Source: Chara braunii
Lineage: Eukaryota; Streptophyta; Charophyceae; Charales; Characeae
Assembly: GCA_003427395.1 (NCBI GenBank)
Contig: BFEA01000341.1
Location: 1,359,310-1,423,309 of the forward strand
Reading direction: 5' to 3'
Length of the DNA: 64,000 nt
The position numbers and the translations under genes are program-made. This document shows positions 21,704 through 33,098 of this stretch, piece after piece. Every line of letters begins with the position of its first letter. Position 1 is the first letter of the stretch. Below the pieces are notes generated by a model. The model saw only the letters and a program-made list of their open reading frames with translations. It made no database searches and was not told the DNA's origin.

Positions 21704-24467
21704 ACCTCACGCTCAGCGCGACTTCCTGATCGGAGTGGGATGTGGGCCTGGAAGCGCGAAAAGGGGTGTGCCAAGGATTTTTGGGAAAGTGGGGGTGGAG
21801 TCCCAAGCCGGAACTGAGGTCTCCTATGGCAAAGTTTCAGAGACATAGATATAATAGGGCTATGGGCGAGTTACTTTCCGTCTGTTGTAGGGGCGGCGGT
21901 TCGGGGAGAGGTCTGCCCGGGATGACTGTGATTCGGATGAGTCGGGCCTTCGGGTGCAGACACTTGGCATCTGCCGTTACGGGTGTGGGTTAGGCCCTCT
22001 AGTTTCAGGGGCTCGTCGGTTGCCGCGTCACCGACAATTTCCCCAAGGCGTGCGGGGCCAGTACGGGGCGATGGAATTCCACGGAACCACCGTGAGTTGG
22101 TGATACAGGAGGAGGAGACGGAAGGGAGGAAAATTGGAAGAGATAACGACGAAGCTGGGGGATATGAAGTATTGCGTGTTGTCAGAAGTGGGAAAATTGG
22201 AGCACCTCGGATCGCTGGTTGTGGCACAGTGAAACTCCCAGGGGCACAATCGATTCTCGGTTAGGCAGGGGAATTCCGGGTATCTTTGCCTAATTCATTC
22301 TCTCACCCAAGGGTCGAAGAACTCCGAATCCCAAGAGCTCGGCATCTTATCATTGCAGTGTGATGGAATCCTCTCGCACACGTCTAATCGGCAAGGGGAT
22401 TTTTCGATGTGATATCGGAAACTCCTATGTGTTTAGGTGCGTGAGGGAAGGAAAATTCCCGCCTACCCGATATCGAAGGTGTCAAGTTCATTAATGGTCG
22501 TGAATCAACGCGCATGGATATGTGTAGGCTGCGCAGATCAGATCGCGCTTACACACATCCCCGCGAGGTATTGGCTTGTTTCTGGACAAACAACTACCCA
22601 ATCATCTAATCACTCCGTGATCCACACATAATTGCTCCTGAGCTATCAGGCATCGCAGCAACAACGGTGGCTCAAAAAGAATAAACAGCAATGAAAGCGG
22701 TAATGACGACTACGCAAAAGTTTCTATTATGCTCATGAGTGTATCAAAAGGACAAGTAAAGGCAAGGACCAGACAAAAGAAAAGCAACGGACATGACATT
22801 CATTCATCCATTCCTTTAACAAAACACACACACAACAAACGAGATCAAGATCAATCGCAAAATGAGTGCGGGTTGAAACCAAGACAAGGATTCCGAAGAC
22901 AGAAGAAAATAGGCGAGTCGCCCTAAGCCGAAATCAAAATTTATATACAAAAGCAAGGAGGGAGAGAAGACAAAGAAAACTCCAAATCCACGTCCATCAA
23001 CCTCAGCTCCCTCTTCCTCTCTCTCTCTCTCTCTCCGATGTGGACAGTCCGTCGTCACACGCCAACCCACGAAGTCGTCACCCCGCTTAGTCCTCCTGCA
23101 CCCGTCAGGTTCGCCCGCGCCCGCAGTCCGTCGTGGCCCGTGTCAACCCCGCACGTTCGGCACCAGCTCGTCGGGTCGCTCGACTCCCACTTCAATTCAC
23201 CTCTTACTTCGCTCGCGAGCCGACCCTCACTGATCGCGCTCCCCGAGCTTCCAATACCTAGTTAAGAGAGTTATCTAATTGCGCAACCGGAATTTATAGC
23301 GTGCATGCATGTGCGAAGAACATGAAATTGCAAGGACTTAGAAAGGAGATTAGGAGAGGGACCGCCTGCGTTCTGCATGGCCAGATCGCGGCGCGGGGGA
23401 CGTAGCCAATCTCCACGCATCGATCCGAGCATGCAGGCCGCGGGCTAACTAGGCACAACGAAAGGAGGAAAAAGTAGAGCGGGAAAGACGAAGTTCAAGA
23501 AGAAAGATACAGTTACAATGACGCCCGCCCAAAATTACAGTTACACACATGATTAAGGGCGCCGACCAATCAGAGCTCCGTTGCAGCCGCAAAAAAAAAC
23601 GCGTAAGCAAAAAGCGTTGCGCGACAAAAAAAAATCCTAAATTCGTAAATTCCTATCTAATTAAGAAAAAACGAAAAGCACAAATTCTGAAAGGAAAGTC
23701 CGAAATTCCGAGAGTCATTGGGGCTCGACAAGATTCAAAAAGAAAATTCAAAAAGAACGAAGCAAAAATTTTTGCGCGGTCTCCGCGCCTAAGATCCGAC
23801 AACAACACAGAAAAGAACCGGCGTCAACCATTATTAATCGCGCCTGGTCGGCGTGACAACCACTCGATCAATCATCCCGGGACTTGTCCGGCTCTAAATC
23901 CAGCCATCCGAAAAGAAGCGACGAAAGAGAAAAGTCAAAAAAGCGAGGACACTGATGCAATTCTCCCCTAATCCCGATCTCCCGTAATTGGTCCATCCTT
24001 CCTAGCTTAGGACCCCTCATTGTTATCACGTAGAAAATCGCGAGAATAGGAATCGGTTCGTCACATATGTGACGCCCAGGGGGTTCCAATCTTAAGCAAG
24101 TTCCTGCTTGCTTGAATCATGACACGTGTCGATTTCTCTAATCGATCGACACGCAGAGCTTTTCGTTGCCACTTACGTACGAAAAGAGTGTGGACGTCAT
24201 CTGTGTATCTTTTGAACGGCGAACGCAAAAAATTGAACGCGCGTTGATCCGTTTAACGGGCCCCCGACCCCCGTTAAATTGCGTTAAACGTGAAAACGGG
24301 GGTGTTCCATTCAATTTTGAAAAACGGAACCGGCGCATTGGGCCTCGGACACGTGGCCCTACGCGCCCAAAAACTANGAGTCGCCCTGAACCGAAATCAA
24401 AATTTATATACAAAAGCAAGGAGGGAGAGAAGACAAAGAAAACTGCAAATCCACGTCTATCAACCTC

Positions 24468-24530
<63 letters not shown>

Positions 24531-25554
24531 ATGCGGACAGTCCGTCGTCACGCACCAACCCATGAAGTCGTCACCCCGCTTAGTCCTCCTGCACCCGTCA
24601 GGTTCGCCCGCGCCCTCAGTCCGTCGTGGCCCACGTCAACCCCGCACGTTCGGCACCAGCTCGTCGGGTCGCCCGACTCCCACTTCAACTCACCTCTTAC
24701 TTCGCTCGCGAGCCGACCCTCACTGATCGCGCTCCCCGAGCTTCCAATACCTGGTTAAGAGAGCTATCTAATTGCGCAACCGGAATTTATAGCGTGCATG
24801 CATGCGCGAAGAACACGGAATTGCAAGGAAAGGAGATTAGGAGAGGGAGCGCCTGCGTTCTGCATGGCCAGATCGCGGCGCAGGGGACGTAGCCAATCTC
24901 CACGCATCGATCCAAGCATGCAGGCCGCGGGCTAACTAGGCACAGCGAAAGGAGGAAAAAGGAGAGCGGGAAAGACGAAGTTCAAGAAGAAAGATATAGT
25001 TACAATGACGCCCGCCCAAAATTACAGTTACACACACGATTAAGGGCGCCGACTAATTAGAGCTTCGTTGCAGCCGCAAAAAAAAGCGCGTAAGCAAAAA
25101 GCGTTGCGCGGCAAAAGAAAATCCTAAATTCCTAAATTCCTATCTAATGCAGAAAAAACGAAAAGCACGAATTCTGAAAGGAAAAACCGAAATTCCGAGA
25201 GCCATTGGGGCTCGACAAGATTCAAAAAGAAAATTCAAAAAGAACGAAGCAAAAATTTTTGCGCGGTCTCCGCGCCTAAAATCCGACAACAGCACAGAAA
25301 AGAACCGGCGTCAACCATTATTAATCGCGCTTGGTCGGCGTGACGGCCACTCAATCAATCATCGCGGAACTTGTCCGGCCCTAAATTCAGCCATCCGAAA
25401 AGAAGCGACGAAAGAGAAAAGTCGAAAAAGCGAGGACACTGATGCAATTCTCCCCTAATCCCGATCTCCCGTAATTGGTCCATCCTTCCCAGCTTAGGAC
25501 CCCTCATTGTTATCGCGCAGAAAGTCGCGCGGAACAGGAATCGGTTCGTTAACA
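21704..25554 (-). repeat. Ty3-A 5' LTR (right copy), interrupted
   Basis: The right LTR matches the left one from the ACCTCACG end (21704) to the outer TGTTAACGAACC end (25554). Real LTR sequence is 21704-22914 plus 24378-25554, about 2.39 kb, close to the left LTR's 2.36 kb. Between them lies an extra 1463 bp (see 22915-24377). A long (CT)n run at about 24470-24528 is expanded compared with the other copies. The outer end is followed by CTATG, the target duplication. Confidence 0.85.
22915..24377. other. Probable assembly-made duplication ending in a single N
   Basis: From about 22824 to 24377 the sequence is base-for-base the same as about 10485-12038 (constant offset 12339 from 10527 on), including the terminal single N. 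Upstream of that point the two LTRs differ at many positions. Directly after the N the text restarts at GAGTCGCCCT, the same LTR position as 22915, now with normal divergence (GAACCG for AAGCCG). The 1463 bp therefore look like a gap-fill or contig-end copy placed in the right LTR and not a biological insertion. Confidence 0.8.
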
Positions 25555-25783
25555 CTATGACGTCACCAACATGCTCAGCCAGTCCTCTGTAACTCCGAGG
25601 GCATTGGGTCGTGAGACCACCGGGCCCGCCGGCCGATGCGCTCCCCACGCGCTCATAGTCTGCCATTATTTGTTTCATCTTTGAACACCGCTAACTACGG
25701 TTCCCCTCCTGCCAATGGTGCGGATGCGGTAGGGAGAATGCTGAGGCTGGGAGGGAGGACCCTCATGTATAAAAAAAAAGAAA

Positions 25784-26510
25784 GGGAAAATTGCATTTGT
25801 ACCCCACTTAAAGATGGGAATGCCTGCTATACCAGTCCCAACACCAACTTGCATTTATGCCCCACAAAAAATGATGGTTGGAAATTGATTGCATGTCCAG
25901 GACTGAGGTGGACCCAGGTTGGCATCACAAAATTGTGCTTGTAACCAACTACCCGAATGCACAAATTATGGACATATCCAGGCAAAGTTATGGGCATACC
26001 CGGGACTGAGTGGACCTGCTGAATTATCCATATACCCTCTACCGGATGGCTGAAATTATGCTCATACCCAGAAGCCGTTGGGCCACAACTGTCCACTTGG
26101 TGGGCATGATCACAACTTTGTGGTCCTCCCTCCCAAGGCCCGCCAGTGGGTGTGGGTACACCCACAATTTTGCCAGCCAGGATTTTGGGCATGAGCATAA
26201 TTTCGTGGTCCAGAAGTGAGGGCCTGCGAGACTGGGTAATGCCAACAATTTCGCAGAGGTGAAAACTTGGGCGCTATGCAGCGTTGAACATGGTCCGGGT
26301 AGGTGTTGCTCCCCACCAATAGATGGACCCTCCCCCCGGGTGCTAGTGGTGTCTGGCCTTGTCAGCACCACTAGCACTGCAGGGGTGCTTTTCACAAAAA
26401 AAAAAAAAAAAAAAAAAAAAACCATGGTCCGGGTATAGATGGGAGTTAGTGCTGGGACTGTCTTTAGTTGGTATTCCCATCTTTACGTGGGGTACATCTG
26501 CAATTATCCC
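25784..26510. mobile_element. Non-autonomous TIR element (~727 bp)
   Basis: The left end GGGAAAATTGCATTTGTACC (25784) and the complement of the right end, GGGATAATTGCAGATGTACC (26510), match over ~65 bp. The match continues through CCCAC-TAAAGATGGGAAT and CAGTCCCA. Inside are degenerate ~40-bp repeats with AAATTATG-CATA-CCAGG words (25880-26080). There is no transposase. A SINE copy is nested at 26302-26422. Superfamily is not assignable by eye; no clear target duplication. Confidence 0.75.
26302..26422 (+). mobile_element. Hairpin SINE copy a, 5'-truncated, with 13-bp target duplication
   Basis: CATGGTCCGGGTA occurs at 26289-26301 and 26423-26435, bracketing a body and a run of ~27 A. The body starts GGTGTTGCTCCCCACCAATA, the conserved head of the family, and contains a strong stem GTGCTAGTGGTG / CACCACTAGCAC. 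The duplication and A-tail show retroposition by LINE machinery. It is nested in the TIR element. Confidence 0.85.
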
Positions 26511-28394
26511 AAAACAAAAACAAAAACAAAAACGAAGCGTGAGCAAGAGAAAACACTCAGCTGGAGCAAGATCTCATTACCGATGTATGTGGATTAGTGT
26601 TAGTGTGTGACTGTCAGGCATCGTAAATTTGGCAGGAAATCAGCGGCGGCCTGTTTTTGTGAATTAAGCCCGGGAAAATTATGTTTTTTTTTGCTCTCCC
26701 ATTGGTAGGTTTTTCCTTCGTTTTTACTGTGGGGGTCCTGTGGCGGTCCCAAACGTGCGTGAAATCGCGACCAAGTTTTTTGGTTCATGAAATCATGCAC
26801 GTTTCATTCACAGTGAAGGCAAAGACGAATGGCTACATTGCTGGAAATCGATTGTGGTTTGGGAGGAGTTTGGGAGGGTTCAATCCCCTCACCTTCAACA
26901 AATGGTGTATGAAGTTACTCTTGCCCTCCTTTGCCAAAGAGAATTTTCGTCAGACAACAAAACAGGGGGCGCAGTGCGACCGGGAGCGCTGCGCCCCGCC
27001 GATCTCGCCGGCGGACTACGGAGGAGCGGGCAGGTACAGATAGCGCATGGTGATGAAGGGTGAGGGGGAGCATTAGGGAGCGGAGAGGCGCAGAGGAAAG
27101 GATGCGGCTCTTAGCGATGAAGGGTCATGGGGAGTAGCAGCGAGTGGAGTGGCACGATGGAAGAGGATGCGGTTAGGGCATGTGATGAGCAGTGACAGGT
27201 GATAAGAAGTGGTTTTAGGGTGGGGAGTGGTGGTTATGGTTGGTGTGCGGGCAAGATTTGTTGTTGGAGTCGTCATCAGCCGCTGGACATTTGTGAGGCC
27301 TCTATTCTTGACGAAGGGGCAACGGATTGGTGTTGGTAATGAGGTCTTCTCTCCTTTCTTCTTCAACGGGGTGGTAAGTGGTTATGGATGGATGCTTGAA
27401 TCTCCTGTGGCGCCTCGCTAACGGGCTTGGTGAGGGGGAGCCACACTTTTTCTGGTTTCTTTTGGGAAACGGAAGAAGGTCGTTAATGTTTTCAGTGCTA
27501 GCGTTGCTCAGAGCCTAGGTGCTATGCTGGGGTAGGGTTTGAGGGAGTTGTGGTAAGATGGGAGTTGTTGAAGAAAAAGGAAGAGGGATTATTTGGTGGC
27601 TTGTTGCTCCTATCGTTTCGTCCTGAGTCCGGTGGCCATACTTAGGGTTGTGTGGACTAAGTTTTTCTTGATTAGTTAATCTAGTGTTTGAATCCTAATC
27701 GTGAGTCTTATCTACTACTATCAATCGTCGGTGATTCTGTAAAAAAAAAAAAAATAGTGTTGGAATTACCTAAGAATTTCGGTTCGTTAACTCAATTGCA
27801 AATTTTCATAGTATTGGTAGAAGTCCTAATTAGGTTAGCTGATGGTATATCCCAACGATAATTTGTATGTTTGCTGAAAAGTTTGATTGTCGATTTGTTT
27901 CTTCTGCTTTGTAACTTTTGATTACGGTTCTGATGTACTGTCTGAGCATTTTTCATGATTTACGGTCTGAGCGATTTTCGGAACCTTGGTTTCCGGAAAC
28001 CAGAGTCGAAAGTCCGGTTGGACATCAGATTCGGTTTTCCATTGTGTTTATCTACTTGGATTTTCCACTTAGATTTTCGAAGTCATCAAACCGTATATTC
28101 GGTCTGAGCGATTTTCCTTTACCACGCTTTCGAAATTTGTATTCGTATGTAATACTGTGTATCTGTTAAATAGTTTTTTCTCAAGTAATTTGTCCTAGTC
28201 TGGTTTTGGAAATCAACAGGGGGAAGATCGAATTCGAGGTAGGTGGGAAGTGGGGGGCCCACCTAGACGAGGGAACGACGATTCAGAGTGGAAAGTCTAA
28301 CTAGAAGGGGGGGGGGGGGACGACATTGACCGGTGCTGGAGCAATTGCTCTGTGACCAGGGGGGGCTTGAGGCCGTAGAAGTTATGCCGAGGGT
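26511..28394. other. Unassigned stretch
   Basis: Contains a GACAAAAAC/ACAAAAACAAAA tract at 26511-26535, a G-rich and low-complexity stretch at 27000-27400, a 15-bp A run at 27741, and two copies of CGGTCTGAGCGATTTTC about 135 bp apart (near 27963 and 28099). A G11 run lies at 28309. I find no coding frame or element boundary that I can support. Confidence 0.5.
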
Positions 28395-28612
28395 GGAAGG
28401 CATAACCATCTCGCCTGACGTAGCTGTTGTCGGGGCGGTGACCTTGTAACCTTTTGAGAGGCCATACAGTTAAGAGAGGTGTCGAGGGGGGAAGGCACTC
28501 TTTGTCCGTCAGAAATAGTTAGATCGGTGTTGGGGCAGGTTGTGTTGCCTTGTAACCCTAGCAGGGGGGTATGAGATCTAATAATTTCTGGTACGAGGAC
28601 TGGAAGCTTTGT
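28395..28612 (+). repeat. Dispersed module R, copy 1
   Basis: Begins GGTGGAAGGCATAACC and ends CTGGTACGAGGACTGGAAGC, with GTGTTGGGGCAG and GTGTTGCCTTGTAACCCTAG inside. A diverged copy with the same order lies at 38798-39015. Shorter versions of the GTAACC block lie at about 39455 and 39595. Copies 1 and 2 bracket LINE-A. Its origin is unknown. Confidence 0.7.
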
Positions 28613-28737
28613 CGGCGTGTACTCTTTTTTTTTTTTGATAAGACCAGGATTGAAGCGTCATACAAAAGAGTCATCGTCATACCAAGAGACTGGAACCAGA
28701 GCACTATTTGGAACAGTGAACAGACTTGGAAACTCTT

Positions 28738-28850
28738 GGGCTGGGCGAAGGGGAATTGAAGGGTTCATTGTGGTCCAATCATTGAATTGAAGTCTGTAGT
28801 TTCTGACAAGAACTTTTTCATTCTCCGGTTCTGCGTCCTCCCGCTCCACC
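28738..28850 (-). pseudogene. LINE-A conserved C-terminal tail peptide
   Basis: The minus strand encodes NYRLQFNDWT followed by NPSIPLRPAQEFPSLF and SALVPVSWYDDDS just before the 3' poly-A. The LINE fragment at 43707-43881 encodes the matching DYKLKFNDWT, PSIPLRPAQEFPRLF and NALVPMSWYGRDS. Conservation at the protein level between copies suggests this is the real ORF2 carboxyl end, or a small separate coding block. It is preceded on the minus strand by a run of about ten G (28871-28880 on plus as C). Function unknown. Confidence 0.55.
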
Positions 28851-29224
28851 CTCCCAATTTTTCCCCCATCCCCCCCCCCCAGCCAGTTGCTGCTGAAATT
28901 CTGAAGAGCTTGGGTAATTTCTGTTTTTGATGAGTTGAACTGAATATTTTCTTTTAGATCAGTCCACTTCTCCTGTATATGAGTTTGGATTTGATGCTTA
29001 ATACTGTCGGTGAATTCTGGGCCATCTAATCTGACTTCTTCTCATTCATAGGTATTCCTTCTTTGCCAAATAGCCCATAAGACCGCCCTTCTCCCCAGAG
29101 TGAATAAGTTATGTGTGAAGCTGTCGTTTGGTTCTGGCGACCAATGGTCAAGCAATAGTGCTTTCCAATCCCACGACCAGTCATGTATAGATTCTAATTT
29201 AGTCCAAATCCTATCCCACCAGCG

Positions 29225-30390
29225 TCATAGCCAGATGGAGCCAGGGCATTCAAGAAAGATGTATTCGATTGTTTCAGGTATTTTTCTACTTGGGAACGCA
29301 GATTTGCAGAGTTTGCACCACGGTTCTGCAATGCCTCTTCTTTCTGCAGAGGACCTATCTAGCAACCAGTCATTTGTGGGAAGACACCTATACTCGATTT
29401 GCAATTGAAGAGATGCGATTTTGGATGGTTTGATCTTGGATTTTTTGAACCATTTGATATTCCTAAGCTCCGTTTTATCTATGTTCAGCTGCTTCATCCA
29501 TCTTTCCGTTACCTTGTCCCTCAGATTGAGTTTCGGCCTGATCATACGGTAGGTCGACTTAACCGAAAGTGTGTGTAAAAATCTAGTGAAATTTATGTTG
29601 GGTTTGGTTTTGGTGCCCCATGTCCAATTAGCTGGGTCAAAGGGGAGATCAGAGATTGGAATGTTTGATCTGAAAGCCAGGTAAGTTTGTGCTTCTAATG
29701 ATAGGACTCTAATTCTAAAGAGATCCTCTATTGGCATCCAAACCGGGACTAGATCTTTGTTTAGAGATAAGACATGATTGTCCCCTAATATCCAGGGGGC
29801 GATGAGGGCCTCCTTATTTTGGGATATGAGAATGACATTTCCTACCATCTGCGGGACGTCCTTCGACGCCACTCTGAGCCATTCGACTGGAAGTAGGTCT
29901 GTAATCGTGTCCATGTTTTTTTTTGTGTGTTTACAATGTTTTAGTTTGCTTTGGAGGAGGTGGGGAGAGATCTCGTCTCTAGTGAATTCATCCCATATGT
30001 GCCTGATCCTAGTTATCCTCCTCCTGACCCAACTTCTCCATGGGGTGTCATTACAGTGCAGTGTGGTTCCATGGTGGTCTCTAATCCATGTGTTGTTGAA
30101 GAGTGGTTGTTGGTTTATCTCTTCCCATCGTAGAGCGAAGTGCTTGTCCGGTGGGGGAAGCTCTCTCCAAGTTTTGAGGATGGTAGGCCAAAAGGAGTCA
30201 TTTGATATTTCTTTCCTTGTTGTTGTTCTATTGTTCACTTGATCCGGGTCTACTTCTTTGGATGTGCCTCTCGAGATCGACCAGTTCCTATTCTCTAGCC
30301 ACATGGCGCGATCATTTGACTCCACTGTCCAGGGGGCCAACCTCCTCAGTTGTTCCCTTATGGGATTATTGAAGAAAACAAAAACCCTCA
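29225..30390 (-). pseudogene. LINE-A ORF2 C-terminal domain
   Basis: A long minus-strand frame downstream (element-wise) of the RT. It contains LRRLAPWTVESN, FWPTILKTWRELPPPD, QPLFNNTWIRDH and SNIPISDLPFDPANWTW, features common in the post-RT region of LINE ORF2 proteins. The end has a Cys-rich zf-RVT-like motif, WCKLCKSAFPSRK with a later LECPGSIWL. The LINE-B equivalent of PLARLPFDPGEWEW is at about 63840. The useful similarity starts near 30350; the upstream part of the open frame (to 30574) is antisense to the inverted RT linker and is not coding. Confidence 0.8.
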
Positions 30391-32203
30391 TCGACAATGA
30401 TATCACATGGTTCAACAACGACCTACTTTTCATAGGTCGTAAGTGCAATGAGTACTCAACAGCTGTGGCACGGCTAAGGCATAAAAAAAAAAATAGAAAT
30501 TCTCGAAAGAATTCGGGAAGTACAAGCAACAGATCCGAATCCAGAAAACAAAGACTCTCTAGAACTGTTTGCACAAGAGCTTCAGATACTGGAAGATCAA
30601 TTGCTTAGCTACATGATGTACAGATGGCAAGGCATCAAAATTAGAGGTAAACTGAGGAAATACCAGATAGAAGGGGACATGGATGCTCGTTTCTTCGCAA
30701 TGGCCAAAGCTAGGAGGGGAAGAACCACAATTGAAGCCCTAATCAACCCCTTTAACAATGATGAACCATTAGTCATCTCTACTGCTGCTAGCATGAAGAT
30801 AGCAAGAGACTTTTATAAAGACCTATTTACATAAAAAAAACTCCTCAATCCCTCTAGAGCAAAAAGAAAAGGAAATAAAAAAATTCCTAATACCATTAAA
30901 CAAATCTATCAGGGATACTCAAAAAGAGGCACTGGAAATGCCAATAACAAAAGAGGAAATTTGGAAGGCCCTTATCCTCATGGAGGAGGAAAAGACGCCA
31001 GGTATCGACGGCCTCCCAAAGGAATTTTGGGAATCCATGTGGAGCACACTCTCCCCAGACCTAATGGAATATTACCACTCTGTTTGGGAATCCGAAGAAA
31101 CGGGAGAGATAGTAAGTCAAGGGATTCTCACGCTGCTGTACAAAAAAGGTAACAAAATGAATATTAGAAATTACCGTCCGATTACTCTTCTCACTGTAGT
31201 ATATAAGCTTATTGCCAAAGCACTAGTAGAACAGATGCTCAAGATTATTGGGGATATCATTCACCCAGCTCAAACAGGACTCATTCCAGGAGGTAACATT
31301 CAAGACAATATCCTCTTAATAAATGAACTCATCAAAGTGGTACGCCTGTCCAAACATAATGCAACTTTCATCTTCATTGACTTTGAAAAAGCATACAATC
31401 ATGAAGACTGGTTCTTCCTGGACAAATGTTTAGAAAAAATGAACTTCGGCCCGTGTTTTAGAAGATGGGTCTCCATCATGCACCATAATGCAACCACCAG
31501 TGTTATGATTAATGGGAACTTGGCCCCCCCAATTGACCTATAGAGATCGGTCAGACAGGGCGACCCTTTAGCACCATTCCTTTTCATAATCATAATGGAG
31601 GCCCTAGCGGCCAATTTAAAGCAGCATAAGGACATTAAGAGAATTCAAGTGACATCCATCCCATGGGAAGCAATTCCCATCTGCTCACTGTTTGCAGACG
31701 ACCTCTCCCTGATGGTAGATGCAACACGAGAAAACATGGAGGCAAGACGGGACTTAATGACTAAATTCTGTAGAATAGCTGACATGAAAGTTAATTGGGG
31801 GAAAAAAACGCTAGGATGGTGGATACATCATCAGGGGGTCATACCTCCAAAAAAGCCGAAGATAAAATGGCTCCCCCAAAATAAACCAATACGGGTGCTA
31901 GGTATCTTATTGTCCGCAGATGGAAAACCCAAAATCAATGATGAGATTATATTCCAAAGTGTTCAAACCAAATTGGAGTTATGGAAGAATAAACATACGT
32001 CGGTAATGGGTAGATCGTTAGTAATCAATAATGTAGTCCTAGCATCCATATGGTATAAATCAACAATCTGGGCTCTGGATAGCAAATGGACTAAATCTCT
32101 TCACCAACAACTCAGAGCCTTTTTATGGAGGGGAAATCATGAATATAAGAATGTCATTAGCAGAGTGGCTTGGTCCTCGGTCATCCAACCAGAGAGGTGT
32201 TGA
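30391..32203 (+). pseudogene. LINE-A reverse transcriptase segment (inverted relative to the element)
   Basis: Plus-strand LINE RT. The linker includes YMMYRWQGIKIRGKLRKY and DMDARFFAMAKARRGR. Core motifs: EEEKTPGIDGLPKEFW, NYRPITLLTVVYKLIAKAL, IPGGNIQDNI, FIFIDFEKAYNHEDW (motif A Asp), RSVRQGDPLAPFLF, and CSLFADDLSLMVD (catalytic FADD near 31699). Later GRSLVINNVVLASIWYKS and ending WSSVIQPERC at 32203. Defects: a frameshift at an A8 run (about 30833) and one in-frame TAG at 31541-31543. Flanking LINE parts are on the minus strand. Left breakpoint is about 30350-30400; right is about 32195-32203, with microhomology CCAGAGAGGTGT. Confidence 0.92.
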
Positions 32204-33098
32204 GTTTGTAGAACCCTTTTCCTTGGTCTGGCTTCTTGCGAAACGAGAATACGGCCATACACATGGCATGGTTCAGGCCTGGGAAAGGGCTTTTAGGTAG
32301 AATAGTTGCGAATTGGAGGCCCCCCTGAAGGTCATCTGCTACTAGAATGAGGTCGATCCTGGATTTCGTGGGTTTATTTGATTGTCTTCTGGTAAAACAG
32401 GAGAAGGATTTCGTAGTTGGATTCAGCCTTCTAAAGGAGTCAAACAAGTTAAAAGAGTTGCATAAATTGGATATGATTTGTTCATCCCCTTCTATGTAGG
32501 AAGGGCACGGGGAAGGTATGTTACATCTATCTAGGTTTCGGTCCGGTGCTGCGTTGAAATCTCCAGCCATTATCATTGGGATGCCAACCGGAAGGCGGGG
32601 TAGGAGGGAGTAAAAAAAAAACTGGCGTTCTCCTACCTGATTTGGTCCATATACATTTAGTATACTGATCACTTCTAACTCTAACATTGTCAGTATGTAT
32701 ACCCACCATCCTTCCTGCTGATCTGCCTCCCAGTTCAGTATTTCGATTTTGGAGTCAGGAGGGATCCAAATAGCTACCCCTCCGCTGTCTGGTTTTGTAG
32801 CATGGGCCCGGTAAGCCGTGTGGGGCCAAACTTCCTTATGTGTGTGGTTATGAGAGGGTGTGTTCATGAGGTGTGTCTCTTGGATACACACCACGTCTGG
32901 CCACTCCTTACCTCCTACCCCTCTGATGAGATCAAGAATCGGTTGACGTTTGGCATGTTTAGTTGTTGCGAGACCGTTTACATTCGGAGACCTTAGGTCT
33001 AGGTCCGCATTAACTTTAATATATTTCCAACTTTTATCCTTGTTATACAGGAGATCAATCACATTAATATCCCCGGATTTATTGACCATCGCATACAA
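32181..33098 (-). CDS. LINE-A APE-type endonuclease (part of ORF2)
   Basis: An intact 305-codon frame. Endonuclease/exonuclease/phosphatase fold motifs are in order: SPNVNGLATTKHAKRQ, VVCIQETHL (catalytic Glu), GGVAIWIPPDS, ISILNVYGPNQ, IMAGDFNAAPD (catalytic Asp/Asn), SRIDLILVAD, and GLNHAMCMA (His). This domain nicks target DNA for target-primed reverse transcription. It ends with QGKGFYKLNTSLVG, the LINE-type link that should lead into the RT; LINE-B has GPGFYKFNTSLL at the same place. Here the frame stops because the next part is inverted. The start at 33098 overlaps the upstream frame by 20 bp, so it may really be one ORF2 with a frameshift near 33080. Confidence 0.93.
   Translation of the reverse strand: MYAMVNKSGDINVIDLLYNKDKSWKYIKVNADLDLRSPNVNGLATTKHAKRQPILDLIRGVGGKEWPDVVCIQETHLMNTPSHNHTHKEVWPHTAYRAHATKPDSGGVAIWIPPDSKIEILNWEADQQEGWWVYILTMLELEVISILNVYGPNQVGERQFFFYSLLPRLPVGIPMIMAGDFNAAPDRNLDRCNIPSPCPSYIEGDEQIISNLCNSFNLFDSFRRLNPTTKSFSCFTRRQSNKPTKSRIDLILVADDLQGGLQFATILPKSPFPGLNHAMCMAVFSFRKKPDQGKGFYKLNTSLVG

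Larger units (their letters stand above)
9362..25559 (-). mobile_element. Ty3-A: Ty3/gypsy-type LTR retrotransposon
   Basis: This is a complete but decayed element read on the minus strand. Order along the element: 5' LTR (high coordinates), PBS, gag with zinc knuckle, protease, reverse transcriptase, RNase H, PHD-like finger, integrase, an extra acidic ORF, 3' LTR (low coordinates). RT-RNaseH before integrase is the Ty3 order. The 5-bp sequence CTATG abuts both outer LTR ends (9362-9366 and 25555-25559), consistent with a target-site duplication and a single insertion event. LTR termini read TG...CA on the element strand. The pol frame is broken by single in-frame stops and a few frameshifts, so it is not autonomous. 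Later insertions and an apparent assembly error lie within it. Confidence 0.9.

Noticed and set aside
30258-30608. 116-codon plus-strand ORF at the left inversion breakpoint
   Set aside because: Its first part is antisense to the LINE-A C-terminal domain; only the last part belongs to the inverted RT linker, in another frame.
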